Under the pieces are notes generated by a model. That model worked only from the letters and a program-made list of their open reading frames with translations, had not been told where the DNA came from and made no database searches. 64,000 bases of DNA from Nocardioides daeguensis (lineage in GTDB: Bacteria; Actinomycetota; Actinomycetes; Propionibacteriales; Nocardioidaceae): NCBI RefSeq assembly GCF_019192965.1, contig NZ_JAHTKU010000019.1:124001-188000 (forward strand), in the 5' to 3' direction. The translations under genes were made by a program, and so were the position numbers. This document shows positions 17,903-25,581 of this stretch, piece by piece (positions within the stretch are counted from its first letter, which is position 1; the number at the start of each line of letters is the position of its first letter).

Positions 17903-19255
17903 ATGTCCCGCACCCGCACCGTCGCCCTGCTCTCCGTGAGCGCGTTGGCGGCGGCCTCGCTGCTCTCGGTCGCCGACCCGGCGTCGGCAGCGACCACGGC
18001 GACGCCGACCGACACGACCATCACCACCGGCGAGGCGCGGACCGCGACGCCCGCGGCAGCGACCGCGGCCGACGGATCCATCGTCTACATCCACGGGTTC
18101 AACGTCTGGTTGTCCCGTCCCGACGGCAGTGGCCAGCGGGCGGTCACGGTCGACGGCACCGAGGCGTCGCCCTACGAGCACCCGACGATGTCCGACGGTG
18201 GCGTGATCGCGGTGATGAAGGGCGAGACCATCGTCCGGATGGGCCAGGACGGCGCCGTCTACAACCGGATCAACCCCGAGGACCTGTTCGTCCCCGACTA
18301 CGACACGGTGCACATCAGCCCGGTCCAGGGTGCGGAGATCTCGCCCGACGGCACCAAGATCGCCTACAGCCAGCTGCGTCTGGAACGGTACGGCAACGGC
18401 GGCTGGTTCGAGACGGAGGCGGCGACCAGCTTCACGGACGCGGCGCAGTGGGTGGGCCCCGACAAGTACGGCATCATGCTGGGCTACCAGCCCGGCTGGG
18501 TGACCAACAGCCGGGTCGCGCTCAACAGGGACGGCGACGTCCACATGGGTGACCTCGGGCACGACGCCCAGGCATGGTTCTTCTCCGACGACATCTTCGG
18601 CCAGTTCGTCGAGCTGGTGGAGCCGGAGGTCTCGCGCGACGGCAAGCGGGTGCTGTTCGGTGTCAGCGGTGCCGGCTTCGCGATGAAGACGGCCGTCGGC
18701 GACCCGCGGACGGGTACGCCGGCCAAGCCGCTCGCCAACCCCGAGTGCTACATCACGCCCGAGCAGGGGCAGCCGGCCGCGATCGACGCCACCTTCGGAC
18801 CCGACAGTGACTCGGCCGTCTACAGCGAGGGCGGCGACCTGTGGGTGGCCCGCGGCCTCGCCGCCTGCTCGGCCGCCGGGACCACGCTGACGAAGATCGC
18901 GACCGGCGGCACCGAGCCCGACTGGTCGCCGGCCGCGCTGTCGGCCCCGCCCGCCGGCGGTCCGGGCGGCGGCACCGGCGCTCACGCCTTCGACCTCGGC
19001 AAGTCGCCGGTCCTCTCCGGCAAGGCGAAGGCGGGCAAGAAGCTGCGCGCCAGCGCCGGGACCTGGTCGCCGGCGCCCAGCTCGGTGACCTACACCTGGC
19101 TGCGCAACGGCAAGGTCGTCGCGGGCCGCACCGGCGCGACGTACAAGCTCGGCAAGGCCGACCGCGGGAAGCGGATCCAGGTCCGGGTGACCGTCCACCG
19201 GGGCGGGTACGCCGACCGCTCGGCCACCTCGGGTGTGGTGAAGGTCCGCCGCTGA
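17903..19255 (+). CDS. Secreted beta-propeller-like protein with C-terminal Ig-like domain
   Basis: The 450-residue protein begins with a Sec signal peptide (positively charged MSRTRT, hydrophobic VALLSVSALAAASLLSV, cleavage after ASA near residue 31). The mature part has repeated TolB-like strands (SIVYIHGFNVWLSRPDGSG, AEISPDGTKIAYSQ, PEVSRDGKRVLFGVSG, DSAVYSEGGDLWVARG). A Gly/Pro linker near residue 355 leads to a domain (about 370-450) with GKAKAGKKLRASAGTWSP and YTWLRNGKVV, an Ig-like module common in secreted actinobacterial proteins. No enzyme motif is seen. The start at ATG 17903 follows a CGAGGAG site. Confidence 0.8.
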   Translation: MSRTRTVALLSVSALAAASLLSVADPASAATTATPTDTTITTGEARTATPAAATAADGSIVYIHGFNVWLSRPDGSGQRAVTVDGTEASPYEHPTMSDGGVIAVMKGETIVRMGQDGAVYNRINPEDLFVPDYDTVHISPVQGAEISPDGTKIAYSQLRLERYGNGGWFETEAATSFTDAAQWVGPDKYGIMLGYQPGWVTNSRVALNRDGDVHMGDLGHDAQAWFFSDDIFGQFVELVEPEVSRDGKRVLFGVSGAGFAMKTAVGDPRTGTPAKPLANPECYITPEQGQPAAIDATFGPDSDSAVYSEGGDLWVARGLAACSAAGTTLTKIATGGTEPDWSPAALSAPPAGGPGGGTGAHAFDLGKSPVLSGKAKAGKKLRASAGTWSPAPSSVTYTWLRNGKVVAGRTGATYKLGKADRGKRIQVRVTVHRGGYADRSATSGVVKVRR

Positions 19256-19285
19256 GCGTGCGTCCACCCCGCCGGTGAGCTCGTG

Positions 19286-19343
19286 TCGGGGGCTGCGTCT
19301 AGGTTGGGATCTCCACCCGGATTCCGCCCCACGCAGCCCCCGA
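19286..19343. promoter_or_regulatory. 13-base inverted repeat around the uvrD2 promoter region
   Basis: Perfect arms TCGGGGGCTGCGT (19286-19298) and its complement (19331-19343) flank 32 bases that include TAGGTT (19300-19305), a plausible -10 element. The right arm ends just before the GAAGGAGCG ribosome-binding site of uvrD2. It may be an operator, or a terminator for the gene at 17903-19255. Confidence 0.4.
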
Positions 19344-19359
19344 AGGAGCGCCCGCACCC

Positions 19360-21435
19360 ATGTCCGAGTCCATCGAACGGCTCCTCTCCGCGCTCGACCC
19401 CGAGCAGCGGCAGGTCGCGGAGACGCTGCGGGGACCGGTGCGGGTGCTGGCCGGGGCGGGGACGGGCAAGACGCGCGCGATCACCCACCGGATCGCGCAC
19501 GGTGTCATGTCCGGGGTCTACGCGCCGACCGAGGTGCTGGCGGTCACCTTCACGACGCGAGCGGCCGGCGAGCTGCGGCAGCGGCTGCGCCAGCTCGGGG
19601 CCCCCGGGGTGCAGGCCCGGACCTTCCACAGCGCGGCGCTGCGCCAGCTGCGCTACTTCTGGCCCCACGTCCACGGCACCGAGCTTCCGACGCTTACCGA
19701 GTCCAAGATCCCGATGCTGGCCGCCGCCTGCCGCAACCTGGGCCTGCGGGCCGAGCAGGCCCTGCTGCGCGACCTCGCCTCCGAGATCGAGTGGGCCAAG
19801 GTGAGCAACGTCGGCGCCGAGGACTACCCGCGGATCGCACCGGCGAAGGGCCGCTCGGTGGCCGACCAGACCCCGGAGACCATCGGCCGGGTGATCGCGG
19901 CCTACGAGCAGGTCAAGCGCGACCAGGGCCGGATGGACATGGAGGACGTGCTGCTGCTCACCGCCGGCGTGCTCGCCTCCGACGAGCGGGTCGCGGCGCA
20001 GGTGCGCCGGCAGTACAAGTGGTTCGTGGTCGACGAGTTCCAAGACGTCTCCCCGCTCCAGTCGGCCCTGCTCGACCTGTGGCTCGGCGGGCGCGACGAG
20101 CTGTGCGTGGTCGGCGACCCGGCGCAGACGATCTACAGCTTCGCCGGCGCCGACGCCGACTACCTGCGCGACTTCCCGCAGCGCTACCCGGGCACCACCT
20201 CGATCGAGCTGGTCCGCAACTACCGCTCGACGCCCCAGATCGTCGAGACGGCCAACACCTTGCTGTCCGGTACGCCGAGCGCCGGCGTCGAGCTGCGCTC
20301 GCAGCAGAAGTCCGGATCCCCGGTGCGGTGGGTGGGGGAGCCCGACGAGGTGGCCGAGGCCCGCAGCGTGGCCGATCGGATCCTGCGGCTGCAGCGGGCC
20401 GGGACGGCGTACGGCGAGATGGCGGTCCTGTTCCGCATCAACGCCCAGTCCGAGACCTTCGAGGACGCGCTGGCCGACCGGGGGATCCCCTACATCGTGC
20501 GCGGCGCGGCCCGGTTCTTCGAGCGGCGCGAGGTGCGCGAGGCGGTGACCAGGCTGCGCGGCGCCGCCCGCTCCGGCGAGGGTGGCGACGACCCGTGGCT
20601 CGAGGTGCTCAAGGGCGTCCTCGGCGGCATGGGCTGGACCGCGGAGCCGCCGACTTCCCGTGGTCAGGTCCGCGACCGGTGGGAGTCCTTCCAGGCGCTG
20701 GCCGACCAGGCCGAGGAGTTCGCGACCGAGCGCGGCATCGAAGCGTCGGTGGCGAGCTTCGTCGAGGAGCTGGACCGGCGCGCGACCGAGCAGCATGCAC
20801 CGACCGCCGACGGCGTCACCCTGGCGACCTTCCACGCCGCCAAGGGCCTGGAGTGGGACGCCGTGTTCTGCTGCGGCGTGCAGGACGGCACCGTGCCGAT
20901 CGTGTACGCCGAGCAGGGCGGCGCGCGTCCCGACGCGGTCGAGGAGGAGCGCCGGCTGCTCTATGTCGGGGTGACCCGGGCCCGGCGGGAGCTGATGGTG
21001 TCCTGGGCGGCGGCCCGTAACCCGGGCCAGGCGCCGCGCCGTCAGCCGTCCCGTTTCATCGTGCCGATGCTGCCGGCCAGCCAGCAGCCGCAGCAGACCC
21101 GTGCCCGCACGAAGGTCGCCCGCTGCCGGGACTGCCTCCAGCCGCTGTCCACGGCGGCGGAGAAGAAGCGCGGGCGTTGCGCCCACCACCCGGTCCGTTA
21201 CGACGAGGCGTTGTTCGACCGGCTCAAGGTGTGGCGCCTCGAGACCGCGCGGGAGGCCGGCGAGGACGGCAAGCCGCTGCCGGCGTACGTGGTGTTCACC
21301 GACGCCACCCTCGAGCTGATCGCCGAGGTCAAGCCGACCTCGATGGCGGCGCTGGCGAAGGTCAGCGGGGTGGGGCCGAGCAAGATCGAGCGCTACGGCG
21401 ACGCGGTGCTCGCGCTGGTCGCCGAAGGGGCCTGA
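19360..21435 (+). CDS. uvrD2: UvrD2-type DNA helicase with HRDC domain
   Basis: The 691-residue protein has the SF1A motifs LDPEQRQVAE, Walker A GAGTGKTRA near residue 35, FVVDEFQDVSPLQ near 224, GDPAQTIYSFAGAD, TFHAAKGLEWD near 490 and YVGVTRARREL. It then has a Cys/His cluster (CRDC near 588, CAHH near 606) and a C-terminal HRDC domain ending in LAKVSGVGPSKIERYGDAVL. This matches mycobacterial UvrD2. Its place directly upstream of whiB7 is conserved (Rv3198c). The start is ATG 19360. Confidence 0.95.
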   Translation: MSESIERLLSALDPEQRQVAETLRGPVRVLAGAGTGKTRAITHRIAHGVMSGVYAPTEVLAVTFTTRAAGELRQRLRQLGAPGVQARTFHSAALRQLRYFWPHVHGTELPTLTESKIPMLAAACRNLGLRAEQALLRDLASEIEWAKVSNVGAEDYPRIAPAKGRSVADQTPETIGRVIAAYEQVKRDQGRMDMEDVLLLTAGVLASDERVAAQVRRQYKWFVVDEFQDVSPLQSALLDLWLGGRDELCVVGDPAQTIYSFAGADADYLRDFPQRYPGTTSIELVRNYRSTPQIVETANTLLSGTPSAGVELRSQQKSGSPVRWVGEPDEVAEARSVADRILRLQRAGTAYGEMAVLFRINAQSETFEDALADRGIPYIVRGAARFFERREVREAVTRLRGAARSGEGGDDPWLEVLKGVLGGMGWTAEPPTSRGQVRDRWESFQALADQAEEFATERGIEASVASFVEELDRRATEQHAPTADGVTLATFHAAKGLEWDAVFCCGVQDGTVPIVYAEQGGARPDAVEEERRLLYVGVTRARRELMVSWAAARNPGQAPRRQPSRFIVPMLPASQQPQQTRARTKVARCRDCLQPLSTAAEKKRGRCAHHPVRYDEALFDRLKVWRLETAREAGEDGKPLPAYVVFTDATLELIAEVKPTSMAALAKVSGVGPSKIERYGDAVLALVAEGA

Positions 21436-21488
21436 GCAGGCGTTCGGAGCAGGGTTTGAAAAAACCTCGAAAAACTTCCATAAATGAT

Positions 21489-21518
21489 TTGCGCGGCCCG
21501 TTGAGCGGCCATTACGGT
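21489..21518 (+). promoter_or_regulatory. Probable whiB7 promoter with upstream AT-rich tract
   Basis: TTGCGC (21489-21494) and TACGGT (21513-21518) are spaced by 18 bases. An unusually AT-rich run (GAAAAAACCTCGAAAAAC and CATAAATGAT, about 21458-21488) abuts the -35. WhiB7 is known to act with the vegetative sigma factor at promoters having an AT-rich stretch just upstream of -35, so autoregulation is plausible. Confidence 0.5.
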
Positions 21519-21593
21519 CGTCAGGCAAGTTCAAACTGCGCACCACAGCCCTGACAACGCTGGCGCCCGTACGCACCGAAGGAGGTGGCCCTG

Positions 21594-21860
21594 ATGGAGA
21601 ACATGACGAACCCGGTCTTCCCGGTGATCACGTCCGCTTGGCAGCCCAGGCTGTCCGCCCTCGGCTGCGCCACCTCTGCCTTCGCGACCCTCGAGGTCCA
21701 GGGCATCGCCGCGCGTCCGGCCACGGTTGCGACCGGTGTTGAGCCGTTCGCCGTGGTGGCCGCCGAGGCCGCCAAGCGGGAGCGCATCGCCGGCACGGAC
21801 CACCGTGGCAGCAGCGCCGCCTACGTCCCGGGTGTCCACGCCTGGAGCCCACCGATCTGA
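21594..21860 (+). CDS. Leader ORF of whiB7, 88 residues
   Basis: An ORF beginning MENMTNPVFPVITSAWQPRL follows a very strong GAAGGAGGTG ribosome-binding site at about 21579-21588. It ends 152 bases before whiB7. The product is Ala-rich, resembles nothing I know, and has no domain. Its position between a promoter and a terminator-like hairpin in the whiB7 leader suggests that its translation is sensed, as upstream ORFs do in mycobacterial whiB7 and Streptomyces wblC. It may instead be a real small protein. Confidence 0.55.
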   Translation: MENMTNPVFPVITSAWQPRLSALGCATSAFATLEVQGIAARPATVATGVEPFAVVAAEAAKRERIAGTDHRGSSAAYVPGVHAWSPPI

Positions 21861-21884
21861 CCCAGCTCAGCTCGGCAGCCTCCA

Positions 21885-21920
21885 GGCCGCGGAACCCGAA
21901 TCAGACCGGGATCCGCGGCC
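21885..21920 (+). promoter_or_regulatory. Attenuator hairpin in the whiB7 leader
   Basis: The arms GGCCGCGGA (21885-21893) and TCCGCGGCC (21912-21920) form a perfect 9-base stem followed by TTCGTACTTCTC. A competing pairing joins 21909-21924 (GGATCCGCGGCCTTCG) with 21946-21959 (CGAAGTCCGGATCC), which would break the first hairpin. This is a terminator/antiterminator arrangement. Confidence 0.6.
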
Positions 21921-22012
21921 TTCGTACTTCTCAGACCGAGATACGCGAAGTCCGGATCCCCACCCGAAGTGACAACGCGATCAGGTCAGAAGTTGAGGAG
22001 GTGAAAAAGCAG

Positions 22013-22279
22013 ATGACGACCAGTGTTCTCGAGCCGACGCTGGACGAGCTGCTGCCGTGCCGGTTGAACGACGCGGAGCTGTGGTTCGCCGAGTCCCCGT
22101 CGGACGTCGAGGCCGCCAAGGCGCTGTGCCTGGACTGCCCGGTCCAGAGCATGTGCCTCTCGGGCGCCCTGGAGCGGCGCGAGCCGTGGGGCGTCTGGGG
22201 CGGCGAGCTGTTCCTGGCCGGCGTGGTGATCCCGCGCAAGCGGCCCCGAGGCCGTCCCCGCAAGGACGCCGCGGCGTAG
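22013..22279 (+). CDS. whiB7: WhiB7-type transcriptional regulator
   Basis: The 88-residue protein carries four cysteines for a 4Fe-4S cluster (C16, C39, C42, C48; context CLDCPVQSMC), the GVWGGE turn, and a C-terminal AT-hook RPRGRPRK, which marks WhiB7/WblC. WhiB7 binds the sigma factor region 4 and AT-rich DNA and turns on intrinsic antibiotic-resistance genes. ATG 22013 is preferred: the GAGGAGG site at 21995-22001 overlaps the alternative GTG at 22001. It lies downstream of uvrD2 as in mycobacteria and has an attenuator-like leader. Confidence 0.93.
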   Translation: MTTSVLEPTLDELLPCRLNDAELWFAESPSDVEAAKALCLDCPVQSMCLSGALERREPWGVWGGELFLAGVVIPRKRPRGRPRKDAAA

Positions 22280-22326
22280 TCCATCCACCCCATCCCTTTC
22301 CGTACCACCACACCCTGGAGCTTGAG

Positions 22327-22494
22327 ATGACGCAGTTCATGAACGAAGACCTGGCGCGGGCCCACATGGCCATGCGCCTGGGAGAGGCGCAGCAGCTGCG
22401 CGCGGCCAGCAGGATGGCCCGCGCACGCCGCTTGAGCCGCAAGGCCGAGCGTGCAGCGCAGCAGGCTCGTCTCGCCCTCGCTCGCGCACTCTGA
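22327..22494 (+). CDS. Small basic helical protein downstream of whiB7
   Basis: A 55-residue ORF begins MTQFMNEDLARAHMAMRLGE and continues as an Ala/Arg-rich helix (SRKAERAAQQARLALARAL). It is 47 bases downstream of whiB7 on the same strand and ahead of a strong terminator, so it is probably in the same transcript. I do not know its function. A second ATG at 22339 is also possible. Confidence 0.6.
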   Translation: MTQFMNEDLARAHMAMRLGEAQQLRAASRMARARRLSRKAERAAQQARLALARAL

Positions 22495-22566
22495 GTCCGC
22501 CTCGCGGACCAGCGAGACCGGAATTCTTCGAGACCTCCTCGAAGGGCACCTGATCGCGGGTGAGAA

Positions 22567-22605
22567 GGAAGGGCCGGACCGACCGATCGTCGGGCCGGCC
22601 CTTCC
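22567..22605 (+). terminator. Terminator after the whiB7 operon
   Basis: Perfect 11-base arms GGAAGGGCCGG and CCGGCCCTTCC are followed by GGCATTTCTG, with a short T-run. It closes the whiB7 transcript. Confidence 0.8.
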
Positions 22606-22640
22606 GGCATTTCTGCGGGTGGCCGACCTAGGCTGGACGG

Positions 22641-22817
22641 GTGAACGGGACCGTGAGCGTCACCTGCGACTTCTGCGGCCGCCAGGTCGAGGGCGAGGCG
22701 CCGCCGCTGACCTGGACGACCTCGCTCGAGCGCGGCCGGGTGCGCCGCTACTGCGACGAGTGCTCGCGCACGCACCTGCGCTCGATGGAGGCCAAGCTCG
22801 ACAGCGACTGGTGGTAG
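22641..22817 (+). CDS. Small zinc-finger protein, 58 residues
   Basis: GTG 22641 opens a short frame: MNGTVSVTCDFCGRQVEGEA, then TWTTSLERGRVRRYCDECSR, ending SDWW. The CDFC and CDEC pairs make a four-cysteine zinc ribbon. A GGACGGGTG context precedes the start. The function is unknown; similar small Zn-ribbon proteins are widespread in actinobacteria. It is convergent with the ThiF-like gene. Confidence 0.7.
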   Translation: MNGTVSVTCDFCGRQVEGEAPPLTWTTSLERGRVRRYCDECSRTHLRSMEAKLDSDWW

Positions 22818-22862
22818 TCGGGCCGACCCGGGGCCGGGCCGAGGGGCGGCCGGAGCCGGGAC

Positions 22863-23753
22863 TCAGGGCAGCTCGAGGAAGCCGTCCCAGGCGCAGCCGC
22901 AGTAGGGATGGCGTCCCCACGGGGTGACCACCGGCGCAGCGGCCGGCCCGAGGTCGACGGTGGCCGACCAGGTGCTCGGCTCCTCGCCGTCGACGAACCG
23001 CGCCAGGTCACGCACCGCCCAGGCGAGCGCGAGTCGGTCGAGGACGGGGTCGCGCGGCGGCGGATCGGCGACGCACTGGCGTGCCGCCTGCGTCACCAGC
23101 AGCGGCAGCCGTTCGTCGTGCAGGGACTCGTGGGCATCGACGCAGCGCAGGCAGGCGGTCCGGCCCGGGACGACGAACGGTCCGATCCGGACGGCGGTGG
23201 CGTCACCGGCCACCAGCAGGTGGGGCACCGAGGCCCGGACCAGGGGGTCGAGCCGCTCGCGGGCGACGGGACCGTCGGCGACGACGAGGCGCACCGCCGT
23301 GCCCCCCGCCTCGCCGGCCTCTCCGGCCTCGCCCGCCCCAGCCGCGTCCCTCGGGGGAGCGGCGACGCGAAGCCCCGCGGTGTCCAGCAGCGGCTCGAGG
23401 AGCGTCCGGGCGCCCGGTGGGGCGTCGAGGACCACGCAGGACGCCGCCCGGGCGGCCTGGCGTCGTACGGCGTCGGGGCCGGCCTGGGCGCGGAGGTGCG
23501 CGGGCGTCGTCGGGTCGACCGGCAGCACGAGTCCGGACTCGCGGAGGCGGGCGAGCGCCTCGGCGGCGTCCGGGGCGCCTGCGGGGTCAGGATCGGGGTG
23601 GCCGGAGGGAGAGGCCAGCGCGCCGAGCAGGCGGCGTACCTCCGGGACGTCCGGGAGCCGGAGCGAGGCGCCGGTGAGGCCGACCTGGAGCACACCGGGG
23701 GAGCGGTTCAGCACCGGGGTGCCGGGACGCAGTTGGTGGGGCCGGGACGCCAT
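22863..23753 (-). CDS. ThiF/E1-like cyclodehydratase-related protein
   Basis: The 296-residue protein has a degenerate N-terminal region and a core with GPFVVPGRTACLRCVDAHES (about residues 192-211) and ends HPYCGCAWDGFLELP. The CLRC and CGC cysteines are typical of the E1-like domain family related to TOMM/bacteriocin cyclodehydratases. Actinobacteria keep a stand-alone version near whiB7 (Rv3196-like position). No YcaO partner or precursor peptide is near, so a biosynthetic role is not supported here. A run of (EAG) repeats near residue 142 is low complexity. Confidence 0.7.
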   Translation of the reverse strand: MASRPHQLRPGTPVLNRSPGVLQVGLTGASLRLPDVPEVRRLLGALASPSGHPDPDPAGAPDAAEALARLRESGLVLPVDPTTPAHLRAQAGPDAVRRQAARAASCVVLDAPPGARTLLEPLLDTAGLRVAAPPRDAAGAGEAGEAGEAGGTAVRLVVADGPVARERLDPLVRASVPHLLVAGDATAVRIGPFVVPGRTACLRCVDAHESLHDERLPLLVTQAARQCVADPPPRDPVLDRLALAWAVRDLARFVDGEEPSTWSATVDLGPAAAPVVTPWGRHPYCGCAWDGFLELP

Positions 23754-23772
23754 GGCGGCAGCGTGGCACGAG

Positions 23773-24012
23773 GCCGAGCATCGGCGCTCCGGTCATCCAC
23801 AGAGATCTCGACACGCGCGTCGCGCCTTCGTTCCTCGGCCGCGGCGCTACTCGATCTCCCGGGCTGATCCGCGCCGCCGCTCGTGCCTCGCGGCCGAGCA
23901 TCGGCGCTGCGGTCATCCACAGAGATCTCGACACGCGCGTCGCGCCCTCGTTCCTCGGCCGCGGCGCTACTCGATCTCCCCGGCTGATCCGCGCCGCCGC
24001 TCGTGCCTCGCG
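23773..24012. repeat. Two direct 120-base repeats
   Basis: Unit 1 (23773-23892) and unit 2 (23893-24012) both begin GCCGAGCATCGGCGCT and differ at only a few positions. Each has ATCTCGACACGCGCG and CTACTCGATCTCCC at roughly opposite ends of a palindromic core. The surrounding 23754-24037 stretch has no gene. Confidence 0.85.
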
Positions 24013-24037
24013 GCGTCGCGGGCCGGTGAAAACACGC

Positions 24038-24071
24038 CACGGGCGGCTCCACCACAGTGGAGCCGCCCGTG
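24038..24071 (-). terminator. Intrinsic terminator of the DUF5679 gene
   Basis: A 14-base perfect stem (CACGGGCGGCTCCA and its complement) with a 6-base loop is followed, reading leftward, by GCGTGTTTTC. This is a clear hairpin plus T-run for the minus-strand gene. Confidence 0.85.
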
Positions 24072-24093
24072 AAAGTCGGCTGGGTGCCTGGGA

Positions 24094-24252
24094 TCAGGCC
24101 TTGCCGAGGATGCGGTTGAGGTTGGTGCCGCAGACGGGGCAGACGGCCTTGGCCATCCGGGTGCCCTTCTCGTTCACCTTCACCTCGCCCTCGGCCTCGC
24201 GCTTCTCCTTGCACTTGACGCAGTAGAACTCGCCGCTCCAGGTCTCCGCCAT
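24094..24252 (-). CDS. DUF5679 small zinc-ribbon protein
   Basis: The 52-residue protein reads MAETWSGEFYCVKCKEKREA and ends CPVCGTNLNRILGKA. The pairs CVKC and CPVC make a zinc ribbon, and the pattern GEFYCVKCK matches DUF5679, an actinobacterial family of unknown function. A strong terminator follows directly. Confidence 0.85.
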   Translation of the reverse strand: MAETWSGEFYCVKCKEKREAEGEVKVNEKGTRMAKAVCPVCGTNLNRILGKA

Positions 24253-24391
24253 GACGGCCTCCTTGCTCATCTTTGTTCGTTCGGTCGTCGCGGCGGGGAC
24301 ATGGGGGGAAGCCCGCCGGGGCCCGGAGCAGCGCTCCGGACCTCCCCGACCCTACGGCACGCCGCCGCGGAGTCGCAGTAGCGTGCCCCGC

Positions 24392-25213
24392 ATGTCTGAA
24401 TCCGCTGTGAACCGGCCCACGCCGCCGTCCCTGACGCACCTGCGCCTCGAACGGCCCTCCGAGGGCGTCGCGCTCCTGGTCTTGGACCTGCCCGAGCTGC
24501 GCAACGCGATGAGCGACGAGATGACCGAGTCGTGGGTCCGGGCGGTCGACCACCTGGCCGGCGACCCCACGGTGCGGGTCGTCGTGGTGACCGGTGAGGG
24601 CAAGGGCTTCTGCTCCGGCGGCAACCTGTCCTGGCTGGCCTCCGAGCCGGACGCGACGGTCGACGACCTGCGGGCCCGGATGCTGCCGTTCTACCGGGCG
24701 TGGCTCTCGATCCGGCGCCTGGAGGTGCCGACGATCGCCGCGATCAACGGCGCGGCCATCGGTGCCGGACTGTGCATGGCGCTGGCCTGCGACCTGAGGT
24801 ACGCCGCCCGTGGGGCTCGGATGGGCGTGCCGTTCACGCGGCTGGGGATCCACCCGGGCATGGCCGGGACCTACCTGCTGCCCGACGTGGTCGGCCCGGC
24901 GGCCGCCCGTGACCTGTTCCTGACCGGGCGGCTCGTGGACGCCGACGAGGCCCTCGGGCTCGGTCTGGTCTCCCGCGTCTGGGAGGCGGCGCAGTTCCGG
25001 GAGGCAGTGCTGGCGACCGCGGCGGAGATCGCGGCCGCGGCGCCGATCGCGACCCGGCTCACCAAGCGGGCGCTGCAGCACGGGCACGCGAGCATCGAGA
25101 CCGCACTGGAGTGGGAGGGCCTGGCCCAGCCCGTCACGCTGGCGACCGCGGACCTGCTGGAGGGGATCCGGGCCGCCCAGGAGAAGCGGCCCCCGGTCTT
25201 CACCGGCCGCTGA
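24392..25213 (+). CDS. Enoyl-CoA hydratase/isomerase family protein
   Basis: The 273-residue protein is a crotonase-fold enzyme: LPELRNAMSDEMTESW near residue 33, then the oxyanion-hole motif GKGFCSGGNLSWLA near 70, PTIAAINGAAIGAGLCMALA near 117 and HPGMAGTYLLPDVVG near 157. It probably hydrates or isomerises a CoA thioester; the substrate cannot be told from sequence. The start is ATG 24392. It is transcribed alone. Confidence 0.88.
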   Translation: MSESAVNRPTPPSLTHLRLERPSEGVALLVLDLPELRNAMSDEMTESWVRAVDHLAGDPTVRVVVVTGEGKGFCSGGNLSWLASEPDATVDDLRARMLPFYRAWLSIRRLEVPTIAAINGAAIGAGLCMALACDLRYAARGARMGVPFTRLGIHPGMAGTYLLPDVVGPAAARDLFLTGRLVDADEALGLGLVSRVWEAAQFREAVLATAAEIAAAAPIATRLTKRALQHGHASIETALEWEGLAQPVTLATADLLEGIRAAQEKRPPVFTGR

Positions 25214-25581
25214 CCCACCGTTGACCTGCCGAAACAGGAAGAGACCCCCGGTGCCGCGACCTCTCGCTTGCCTTCCCCTTGCGAGCGAGGTGCTGCGGCC
25301 CCGAGGGGCCTCGTCGGGGACGAACCTAGGCACCGCAGCGAGCGCGGTCAATCCGGGCGGGACACGACCTGTGGACAGAGTTGTGGAGAAACCTGTGGAT
25401 CCCGGCCGGCAGTCGTGGATGAACGGGTGAGAACGGTGATGCTGGCTGTGGAGGAACCGTTGGCAAGATCGGTCCCGCGGGCGCCGTACGACGGCATGAC
25501 CAGCAAGGATGGTGTTCACAGGTCCCTCCACGGCCTGTGGACAGACATTTCCCGGGGGCCAGATCGAGCCAGGAGGCGCAC
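25214..25581. other. 368-base intergenic region with TGTGGA-type motifs and a branched inverted-repeat element
   Basis: No gene is seen. Bases 25250-25255 (GGTGCC) can pair with 25329-25334 (GGCACC), enclosing two smaller hairpins. Six DnaA-box-like TGTGGA/CGTGGA sites occur between 25370 and 25544 (for example TGTGGACAG at 25370 and 25536). The ribosome-binding site AGGAGG of the next gene is at 25571. Confidence 0.5.

Noticed and set aside
22863..23753. RiPP (TOMM) biosynthetic cluster
   Set aside because: The E1-like protein stands alone: no YcaO, dehydrogenase or precursor peptide is nearby, and its location is conserved next to whiB7.
25214..25581. Chromosomal replication origin
   Set aside because: The motifs resemble DnaA boxes, but dnaA, dnaN and rpmH are absent and the sites do not form a dense perfect array.
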